DNA from: Clostridia bacterium
Lineage (GTDB): Bacteria; Bacillota; Clostridia; TANB77; CAG-508
NCBI GenBank assembly: GCA_900753245.1
Contig: CAADYJ010000091.1
Coordinates: 1-17,564 of the forward strand
Direction: 5' to 3'
Length of the DNA stretch: 17,564 nucleotides
In this document: positions 12,114 through 17,564 of the stretch, one piece after another
Numbering within the stretch: the first letter of the stretch is position 1
Layout: each line of letters opens with the position of its first letter
The notes under the pieces: model-generated
Told to the model about the DNA's origin: nothing
Seen by the model: the letters and a program-made list of their open reading frames with translations, nothing else
Database searches by the model: none
Program-made: the position numbers and the translations under genes

Positions 12114-13820
12114 ATGTTAGATTTTAAAGAAGCAATATCAGAAGAAATTGCAAAAGCAACAAACTTAAATAAAGAAGAATTAAAAAGCTATATAGAAATT
12201 CCAAAAGATAGTTCAATGGGAGATTATGCATTTCCATGCTTTAAACTTGCAAAAGAATTAAGAAAAGCACCACCAATTATCGCAAGTGAAATAAAAGAAA
12301 AATTAGAAATAGACGAAACATTAATAAATAAAGTAGAAATAGTAGGTGGATATATTAATTTTTATGTAAATAATACAGCTTTAATAAATGATGTTTTGGA
12401 CCAATATAACACAAAAAAAGAGCAATATGGAAATACAAATATAGGAGAAGGAAAAAATGTAGTAATAGACTACTCATCACCTAACATTGCAAAACCATTT
12501 CATATTGGACATTTACGTTCAACAGTTATAGGAGGAGCGTTATATAACATATACAAATTCATGGGATATAATGTAATAGGAATAAACCATTTAGGAGACT
12601 ATGGAACACAATTTGGAAAATTAATCGAAGGATATAAAAGATGGGGAAAAGAATATAATGTAGAACAAAATCCGATAGATGAACTTACCAAAATATATAT
12701 TAGAATAAACAATCTTTGTAAAGAAGACGAAAGTGTATTAGAAGAATGTAGAAATAACTTTAAAAAATTAGAAGATGGAGACGAATATTGCACAGAAATA
12801 TGGAAAAAATTTAGAAGTCTTAGCCTAAAAGAATTCCAAAGAGTATATGATTTATTAGGAAGTAAATTTGACTCATGGAACGGAGAAGCATTTTATTCAG
12901 ATAAAATGCAAGAAGTAGTAGAAAAGTTAGAAAAGACAGGAAAACTAGTTGAATCTGAAGGAGCTAGAATTATAGAATTAGGAGAAAACATGGCTCCATG
13001 TATTATTGGAAAAACAAATGGATCTACAACATATGCAACTCGTGATTTAGCAGCAATATTATATAGAGCAAGAACATATGACTTTGATAAAGCATTATAT
13101 GTTACATCATACGAACAAATACTACACTTTAAACAAGTATTTGAAGTGGCAAAACTATTAGGTTTAGATGAAAAATATATAAACGGATTAGAACATGTAC
13201 CATTTGGAATGGTAAGACTAAAAGAAGGAAAAATGTCTACAAGAGAAGGAAATATTATAAAACTTGAAGACCTATTAAATGAAGCAATTTCAAGAGCATT
13301 AAAAGTAATAGAAGAAAAAAATCCAGAACTTGAAAACAAAGATGAAGTAGCTAAAAAAGTAGGCTTAGGAGCAGTAATATTTAATGATTTATCAAATAGT
13401 AGAATAAAAGACGAAGTATTTGACTGGGATACAATGCTTAATTTCCAAGGAGAAACAGGACCATATATACAATACATATATGTTCGTACAAAAAGTGTAT
13501 TAGAAAAGGCAGGCTATATGCCAGAGTATAGAAAAGAATATGGAGAAATATTATCAGATACAGCATCTGCAACAGTTATAAAAACTATAGCAAATTTTTC
13601 AAATACATTGGAACAAGTTATTGAAAAAAATGAACCATCAATATTATCAAGATACTTAATAGATTTAAGTCAAAGTTTTAGTAGTTTTTACAATGCAAAT
13701 AAAATAATAGGTGAAGATAAAGAAAAACAAGATGCAAGATTATATTTAACTTATGTTGTAGGAAATATTTTAAAAACAGGAAGTTCTTTACTTGGAATAC
13801 AAATGCCAGATAGAATGTAA
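12114..13820 (+). CDS. argS: Arginyl-tRNA synthetase
   Basis: A 568-residue class I aminoacyl-tRNA synthetase of normal length that charges tRNA-Arg with arginine. Visible: the N-terminal Add-1 tRNA-recognition domain with MGDYAFPCFKLAKELRKAP, VVIDYSSPNIAKPFHIGHLRST with the HIGH signature at 130-133, GDYGTQFGKL, the TYATRDLAAILYR segment, the KMSKS counterpart KMSTR (373-377) in GMVRLKEGKMSTREGN, and the helical anticodon-binding domain ending in LGIQMPDRM. The SD (aaaggga) lies inside the 14-base gap after hepT, so argS is likely expressed from the mntA promoter. It uses only AGA, CGT and other common Arg codons, never CGG. A strong hairpin terminator follows. Confidence 0.97.
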   Translation: MLDFKEAISEEIAKATNLNKEELKSYIEIPKDSSMGDYAFPCFKLAKELRKAPPIIASEIKEKLEIDETLINKVEIVGGYINFYVNNTALINDVLDQYNTKKEQYGNTNIGEGKNVVIDYSSPNIAKPFHIGHLRSTVIGGALYNIYKFMGYNVIGINHLGDYGTQFGKLIEGYKRWGKEYNVEQNPIDELTKIYIRINNLCKEDESVLEECRNNFKKLEDGDEYCTEIWKKFRSLSLKEFQRVYDLLGSKFDSWNGEAFYSDKMQEVVEKLEKTGKLVESEGARIIELGENMAPCIIGKTNGSTTYATRDLAAILYRARTYDFDKALYVTSYEQILHFKQVFEVAKLLGLDEKYINGLEHVPFGMVRLKEGKMSTREGNIIKLEDLLNEAISRALKVIEEKNPELENKDEVAKKVGLGAVIFNDLSNSRIKDEVFDWDTMLNFQGETGPYIQYIYVRTKSVLEKAGYMPEYRKEYGEILSDTASATVIKTIANFSNTLEQVIEKNEPSILSRYLIDLSQSFSSFYNANKIIGEDKEKQDARLYLTYVVGNILKTGSSLLGIQMPDRM

Positions 13821-13825
13821 AAAAT

Positions 13826-13887
13826 AAAAATATTATAAATATTATTTGTTACATAATTAGACAAACTAATATTTATAATATTTTTTT
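13826..13887 (+). terminator. Long hairpin, probably a bidirectional terminator between argS and the minus-strand gene
   Basis: A 19-bp perfect stem (13826-13844 with 13867-13885) extended by TTTGT/ACAAA (13845-13849 with 13861-13865, one C bulge) around an 11-base loop. T7 follows on the plus strand, and the A-rich left flank gives a T run on the minus strand. The convergent genes on either side could both end here. The inner part belongs to the 20-bp inverted repeat shared with 14424-14443. Confidence 0.8.
13850..13869 (+). repeat. 20-bp inverted repeat, left copy (in the terminator loop)
   Basis: TACATAATTAGACAAACTAA is the exact reverse complement of 14424-14443. The two copies flank the minus-strand coiled-coil gene and lie in its 3' and 5' untranslated regions. 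The match ends sharply at both sides. Confidence 0.9.
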
Positions 13888-13895
13888 GATTATTT

Positions 13896-14402
13896 TTATA
13901 TAGCGGTAGCAGAGCGAGTCTCTAAAGAATTTAATCTTAAATCATGATCTAATAATTTTGAATCAATTCGTGAAAAACTTATATCATATTCATTATGTTT
14001 GCGTAAGTTTTCGTTTGAATATTCTAATAATAAATCAATTTTTTTATCTTGAATAGCAAATCTTTTATCTATTTCTTTTTGCATTTTGTTAAAATTAGAA
14101 TTAATAGTATTAGTTATATCATGTAAAACATCAGCAAGCTCAAGAGAAAATTGTTTTTTAAAATCTTCAAATTTAGCATCCATTTTTTTATCCATTTTAA
14201 CTTCAAAAGCTTCAAATTTAGCATCCATTTTTTTATCCATTTTAACTTCAAAAGCTTCAAACTTAGCATCCATTTTTTTATCCATTTTAACTTCAAAAGC
14301 TTCAAATTTAGCATCCATTTTTTGGTCAAGTCTATCTTCAACCTCTGTAAATTTTCTATCAAATATTGTTTCAATAGCATCTAAATCTTTTTTATCTAGC
14401 AT
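13896..14402 (-). CDS. Coiled-coil protein with 15-residue tandem repeats
   Basis: A 168-residue, highly charged protein of unknown function with no signal peptide or membrane segment. The middle is built of 15-residue units of the type MDAKFEAFEVKMDKK repeated about 3.5 times, flanked by related helical sequence (IFDRKFTEVEDRLDQKMDAKFE before, FSLELADVLHDITNTIN and a further long helix after). The hydrophobic spacing suggests a rod-like coiled coil. I place the start at ATG 14402-14400: a perfect SD (aaggaggg, 14409-14416) lies 6 bases upstream, whereas a longer version from 14420 would translate the SD itself. It is the only minus-strand gene, has its own consensus-like promoter, and is enclosed by a 20-bp inverted repeat. 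Proteins of this look occur in many Clostridia and often vary in repeat number. Confidence 0.75.
   Translation of the reverse strand: MLDKKDLDAIETIFDRKFTEVEDRLDQKMDAKFEAFEVKMDKKMDAKFEAFEVKMDKKMDAKFEAFEVKMDKKMDAKFEDFKKQFSLELADVLHDITNTINSNFNKMQKEIDKRFAIQDKKIDLLLEYSNENLRKHNEYDISFSRIDSKLLDHDLRLNSLETRSATAI
14172..14322 (+). repeat. 45-bp tandem repeat inside the coiled-coil gene
   Basis: The unit starts at 14172, 14217, 14262 and 14307; copies are nearly identical (for example tttagcatcc versus cttagcatcc at the third), and the fourth degrades after about 16 bases. It encodes the 15-residue unit of the minus-strand protein. Near-identity at DNA level points to recent slippage or unequal recombination; 45 bases keeps the frame. 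Confidence 0.92.
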
Positions 14403-14423
14403 ATAAATCCCTCCTTGCATTTT

Positions 14424-14443
14424 TTAGTTTGTCTAATTATGTA
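14424..14443 (-). repeat. 20-bp inverted repeat, right copy (start of the minus-strand transcript)
   Basis: Exact reverse complement of 13850-13869. It lies just downstream of the minus-strand -10 (14449-14454), so its first bases should be at or next to the transcript's 5' end. Confidence 0.9.
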
Positions 14444-14448
14444 GTAAT

Positions 14449-14477
14449 ATAATAATACATATAAGTTAAAAAGTCAA
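14449..14477 (-). promoter_or_regulatory. Sigma-A promoter of the coiled-coil gene
   Basis: On the minus strand: TTGACT (14477-14472), a 17-base spacer, TATTAT (14454-14449). The expected transcript start is near 14442, inside the inverted repeat and about 40 bases before the start codon. Confidence 0.75.
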
Positions 14478-14582
14478 CAAAAACATTTCGACAAAAAACA
14501 ATAAAAAACGTCAGAAAATGTTAATAAAACAACAATAATACAATAAAATAAAAATACAACATATAAGTAAAATAAAAAAATA

Positions 14583-14611
14583 TTGCAAAATATATAATGC
14601 TGATATATAAT
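14583..14611 (+). promoter_or_regulatory. Sigma-A promoter of the VanZ-like gene
   Basis: TTGCAA (14583-14588), a 17-base spacer, perfect TATAAT (14606-14611), then an SD (agaggt) and ATG at 14646. The rest of 14478-14582 is A-rich with no recognised element. Confidence 0.75.
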
Positions 14612-14645
14612 TGCAAAAGAAAATAAAAAAAGAGGTAACAAAATA

Positions 14646-15143
14646 ATGAAAAAACAGACAAAAAGAATTATTTTTGCTATTCTAATTATAATAAACTGCA
14701 TTGCAATATTTTATTTTTCAAACCAAATAGCAGATGACTCTATTGTAACAAGTAGTAGAGTAGTAAATTTTATATCAGAAATAATACCTGCTATAAAAAA
14801 TATGCAAGAGCCAGATAAAACAATATTAAAAGAACAAATACTAACTCCAATAGTAAGAAAAGGCGCGCATTTTTCAATATACACAATGTTAGGAATGCTT
14901 ACAATAAGTTTTACACAAACATTAAAAAATAAAAAACAATATCAATTAATCATATATTCACTTTTATTTTGTATATTTTATGCATCGACAGACGAATTTC
15001 ACCAATACTTTATACCAGGTAGAAGTGCAGAAATAAGAGATGTATTAATAGATTCATCAGGAGCATTAACAGGAATAATATTTGTAATAATAGTATTAGC
15101 AATAGTAAAAAGAATAAAGAAAAAAATAAAAAAGGAAAATTAG
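14646..15143 (+). CDS. VanZ family membrane protein
   Basis: A 165-residue membrane protein with about four helices: 9-25, 77-92, 100-115 and 137-156. The VanZ signature segments are present: YFSNQ after the first helix, RKGAHFSIYTMLG (about 73-85), and STDEFHQYFIPGRSAEIRDVLIDSSGALTG (about 116-145). The family is named after a teicoplanin-resistance accessory protein, but most members occur outside resistance clusters and no vanA-type genes are seen here, so resistance should not be assumed. It is the first gene of an apparent two-gene unit: the glycosyltransferase starts 5 bases after its stop, with the SD inside the VanZ reading frame. Confidence 0.88.
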   Translation: MKKQTKRIIFAILIIINCIAIFYFSNQIADDSIVTSSRVVNFISEIIPAIKNMQEPDKTILKEQILTPIVRKGAHFSIYTMLGMLTISFTQTLKNKKQYQLIIYSLLFCIFYASTDEFHQYFIPGRSAEIRDVLIDSSGALTGIIFVIIVLAIVKRIKKKIKKEN

Positions 15144-15148
15144 ATAAA

Positions 15149-16141
15149 ATGGAAGAAAAAGTAGATATATTACTTGCTACATATAATGGAGAAAAGTATA
15201 TAAAAGAGCAAATAGAAAGCATATTAAACCAAACATATAAAAACATACAAATTATAATATCAGATGATTGCTCAAAAGATGGAACAAGGCAAATTTTAAA
15301 AGAATACGAAAAAAATGATAAAATAAAAGTTTTCTACCAAGAAGAAAATTTAGGCTATGTAAAAAACTTTGAATTTCTTTTAAAACAAGTAGAAAGCAAT
15401 TTGTATATGCTATCAGACCAAGATGATGTTTGGAAAAAAGAAAAAGTAGAAAAAACAGTAGAAAAATTACAAAAAGAAAATTTAGATTTGGTTTTTGGGG
15501 ATTTGGAAGTAGTTGACGAAAACTTAAATACACTATATAAATCTTACAACCAATATATGCATTTAACACATAAAATAAAAAAATATTGCAAAGACTACAG
15601 GCTTCAATATTTATACAACTGTATGACAGGTTGTACAATGCTTTCTAAAAAAGAATGGATAGATAAAGTATTGCCATTTCCATTAGATTCAAAATATGTA
15701 ATACACGATTATTGGATAGGACTAATAATAGCTTTAAATGGAAAAGTAGGATATTTAGATACTCCATACATATTATATAGGCAACATGGAACAAACCAGG
15801 TAGGAACAAAAAAAGCAAGCAAACAATATAACGAATTAAAAAAAATAAGAGATTTATCTATAGATATAAGAATAGGAACTTTTGAAACATATGTAAAAAA
15901 TGAGCAAATATTTAATGAAAAATTAAGAAAACAAAATAAAGAAGCCTTAGAATATTTTAAAATGTTAAAAACAAAAGAAAACTTTAATTTTAGAAAATGG
16001 AGCTTATTTTATAAATTATATAAAACAGAATCTTTTATGCAATATATGAAAAACTTCATGGTTTTAAATATGCCATTTATAACAAAAGTTATGTTTTATT
16101 TAGAATGTGCAATATTAAAATTATTAGGAAAAAGAAAATAG
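15149..16141 (+). CDS. Family 2 glycosyltransferase (rhamnosyltransferase-like)
   Basis: A 330-residue GT-A fold enzyme. The N-terminal nucleotide-sugar half has VDILLATYNGEKYIKEQIESIL (5-26), the Asp39-Asp40 pair (IISDDCSKDGT), and the metal-binding SDQDDVW (89-95). The acceptor-side half has NCMTGCTMLSKKEW and HDYW (186-189), typical of this GT2 subgroup, which includes enzymes adding rhamnose or other sugars to surface polysaccharides. Two weakly hydrophobic stretches near the C-terminus may help membrane association, but there is no clear helix bundle. It is transcriptionally coupled to the VanZ-like gene and lies before an LCP protein, fitting a role in building a cell-wall glycopolymer. 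The sugar and acceptor are unknown. Confidence 0.88.
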   Translation: MEEKVDILLATYNGEKYIKEQIESILNQTYKNIQIIISDDCSKDGTRQILKEYEKNDKIKVFYQEENLGYVKNFEFLLKQVESNLYMLSDQDDVWKKEKVEKTVEKLQKENLDLVFGDLEVVDENLNTLYKSYNQYMHLTHKIKKYCKDYRLQYLYNCMTGCTMLSKKEWIDKVLPFPLDSKYVIHDYWIGLIIALNGKVGYLDTPYILYRQHGTNQVGTKKASKQYNELKKIRDLSIDIRIGTFETYVKNEQIFNEKLRKQNKEALEYFKMLKTKENFNFRKWSLFYKLYKTESFMQYMKNFMVLNMPFITKVMFYLECAILKLLGKRK

Positions 16142-16160
16142 CAAAAATAAAGTAATATAA

Positions 16161-16189
16161 TAGACAAATATAAAAAATAGTGTTAAAAT
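16161..16189 (+). promoter_or_regulatory. Sigma-A promoter of the LCP gene
   Basis: TAGACA (16161-16166), a 17-base spacer, TAAAAT (16184-16189) preceded by TGT (extended -10), then an SD (aaggagga, 16199-16206) and ATG. Confidence 0.7.
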
Positions 16190-16212
16190 ATGTAACATAA
16201 GGAGGAATAAAA

Positions 16213-17253
16213 ATGGCAGAAAAAGAAAATAAAAAATCTAGAAAAGGGTTAAAAATATTTGGAGTAATTTTACTAATATTAGTTCTTATTATAGCAGGAA
16301 TACTAGGGGGAGCATATTGGTATGTAAACGATAAATTAGGAAAAATGCAACAAGTAGAAATAAAAGAAGAAGATTTAGATATTGACGAACAAGTAGAAGA
16401 AAATTTAACAGGATATAGAAATATTGCAATATTTGGTGTAGATAGTAGAAGCTCTAGTTTAGGAAAAGGAAACAGAAGCGATTGTATAATAATTGCAAGT
16501 ATAAACAATGCAACAAAAGAGGTTAAACTTGCATCAGTATATAGAGATACATATGTACAAATAGAAGGCTATGGATTAGATAAAATAACACATGCATATT
16601 CTTATGGAGAAGCACCACTTGCACTTAGTACATTAAATACAAATTTAGATTTAAATATTAAAGAATTTGTTACAGTTAACTTTGATGCAGTAGCAGAAGC
16701 GGTAGATTTATTAGGCGGAGTAGATATAAATGTAGAAGAAAATGAAATAAAGTACCTTAACGGATATCAAAACGAGACATCAAAAGTAACTGGAAAAGAA
16801 ATGATAGAAGTAACACATTCTGGACTTCAAACACTAAATGGAGTACAAGCAGTATCATATGGAAGAATAAGATACACAGAAGGTGGAGACTACAAAAGAA
16901 CAGAACGTATGAGAGATGTACTAACAGCTATGCTTAAAAAATTACAAACAAAAAGTATAGGAGAAATAAATAGTTTATTAGATAAAATTCTACCAAAAGT
17001 ATATACTAATATAGAAACAAAAAGCATTATTTCAGAAATACCAAACATTACAAAATATAAAATAACACAAAGTATAGGCTGGCCATATGAAACAAGAGGA
17101 ATAACTATGGATAGATGGTATGGTATTCCAATTACACTAGAAAGTAATGTTCAAAAACTTCACCAAGAACTATTTAATGAACCAGATTATGTAGTATCTA
17201 CTACAGTAAAAAATATAAGCGACAAAATAGTAAATAAAACAGGATATAGATAA
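16213..17253 (+). CDS. LytR-CpsA-Psr (LCP) family cell-wall glycopolymer ligase
   Basis: A 346-residue protein. A short basic cytoplasmic tail is followed by one membrane helix (about 14-38) and an extracellular LCP domain: YRNIAIFGVDSRS (68-80) with Asp77 and Arg79, NRSDCIIIASIN (87-98), the core motif SVYRDT (108-113), DAVAEAVDLLGGVDINV, and the arginine-rich VSYGRIRYTEGGDYKRTERMRDVL segment that binds the lipid pyrophosphate. LCP proteins transfer lipid-linked wall teichoic acids or capsular polymers to peptidoglycan. The position after a glycosyltransferase gene fits. It has its own promoter and a terminator directly after. No LCP-typical C-terminal LytR extension is seen. Confidence 0.94.
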   Translation: MAEKENKKSRKGLKIFGVILLILVLIIAGILGGAYWYVNDKLGKMQQVEIKEEDLDIDEQVEENLTGYRNIAIFGVDSRSSSLGKGNRSDCIIIASINNATKEVKLASVYRDTYVQIEGYGLDKITHAYSYGEAPLALSTLNTNLDLNIKEFVTVNFDAVAEAVDLLGGVDINVEENEIKYLNGYQNETSKVTGKEMIEVTHSGLQTLNGVQAVSYGRIRYTEGGDYKRTERMRDVLTAMLKKLQTKSIGEINSLLDKILPKVYTNIETKSIISEIPNITKYKITQSIGWPYETRGITMDRWYGIPITLESNVQKLHQELFNEPDYVVSTTVKNISDKIVNKTGYR

Positions 17254-17257
17254 AATA

Positions 17258-17294
17258 AAAAATAGGTTTTAGAGTTTTTCTAAAATCTATTTTT
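17258..17294 (+). terminator. Intrinsic terminator of the LCP gene
   Basis: A 16-bp stem with one G-U pair (17258-17273 with 17279-17294) and a 5-base loop, with T5 at the end of the right arm. The region 17295-17436 after it is A-rich, with no gene or recognised element. Confidence 0.85.
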
Positions 17295-17436
17295 AGTTAT
17301 AAAAAATAAATAAAAACAAATATACATAAAAAGAAAAAAACAATAAACACAAGTAAATAAACTATTTAAATAAATAAATAATATAAATTACTACATTAAA
17401 ATACTACAAAAAAACTGAAAAAAAGACATATAATAT

Positions 17437-17465
17437 TTGACAATATACCTAATAAATTGTATAAT
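17437..17465 (+). promoter_or_regulatory. Consensus sigma-A promoter before the last gene
   Basis: TTGACA (17437-17442), a 17-base spacer, TATAAT (17460-17465): both hexamers and the spacing are perfect, the strongest promoter in the window. An SD-like aggggg lies at 17475-17480. Confidence 0.85.
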
Positions 17466-17488
17466 AAATTTATTAGGGGGAATAAAAA

Positions 17489-17564
17489 ATGAGTTTAAAT
17501 TTAGAAGGTAATAATGCCATTTTAAATGCAGATATTGAACTAGAAACTCAAGTAAAAGAAAATA
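17489..17564 (+). CDS. Start of an unidentified protein (partial)
   Basis: The ATG at 17489 follows an SD (aggggg) and a perfect promoter. The 25 visible residues (MSLNLEGNNAILNADIELE...) are hydrophilic, without a signal peptide or membrane segment. The product is not recognisable from this fragment. The promoter suggests high vegetative expression. Confidence 0.7.
   Translation, partial: MSLNLEGNNAILNADIELETQVKEN

Noticed and set aside
14172..14322. CRISPR-like array
   Set aside because: The 45-bp units are directly adjacent without spacers and encode a regular peptide repeat.
14646..15143. Glycopeptide resistance gene
   Set aside because: VanZ-family proteins are widespread outside resistance clusters and no vanH/A/X-type genes are present in the window.

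Overview
The window comes from a very AT-rich, endospore-forming Firmicute, most likely an uncultured or gut-type Clostridia. Codons are strongly A/T-ending, Shine-Dalgarno (SD) sites are strong, promoters are of sigma-A type, and there is a full spoIIIA sporulation locus. No rRNA, tRNA, CRISPR array or insertion sequence is visible.

Layout. 1-2239: end of a membrane protein, a PF06541 membrane protein, an HD-domain hydrolase and a hemolysin III/PAQR protein. 2281-2726: a lone small gene resembling the Spo0A DNA-binding domain, with unusual codon usage. 2778-3575: a ZIP metal transporter with a TTG start. 3838-4563: yebC. 4654-9981: spoIIIAA to spoIIIAH, the mother-cell part of the SpoIIIA-SpoIIQ channel. 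10071-11210: a phosphofructokinase. 11286-13820: an MntA-HepT toxin-antitoxin pair running directly into argS. 13896-14402 (minus strand): a coiled-coil protein with 45-bp tandem repeats, flanked by a perfect 20-bp inverted repeat. 14646-16141: VanZ-like protein and a family 2 glycosyltransferase. 16213-17253: a LytR-CpsA-Psr protein. 17489-17564: start of another gene.

Main observation. Four genes (hemolysin III, spoIIIAA, spoIIIAD, spoIIIAG) are each broken by exactly one extra base. In every case that base is the C of an in-frame CGG codon. Skipping it, so that GGN is read as Gly, restores a full-length family-typical protein. By eye CGG occurs in frame only five times in the window: these four sites, and once in the codon-atypical gene at 2374, where the frame continues normally. 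About two dozen other CGG trinucleotides on coding strands lie in the other two phases and disturb nothing. This suggests that zero-frame CGG is not an ordinary Arg codon here but a +1 frameshift (or CGGN quadruplet, read as Gly) signal. Three of the four sites are in spoIIIA, so channel assembly would depend on it. Independent indels or assembly error remain the main alternative.

Other points: spoIIIAA appears to be leaderless and to share a duplicated sigma-E-like promoter with spoIIIAB, with a terminator between them. The toxin-antitoxin promoter lies inside the pfkA terminator, and argS seems to depend on it.
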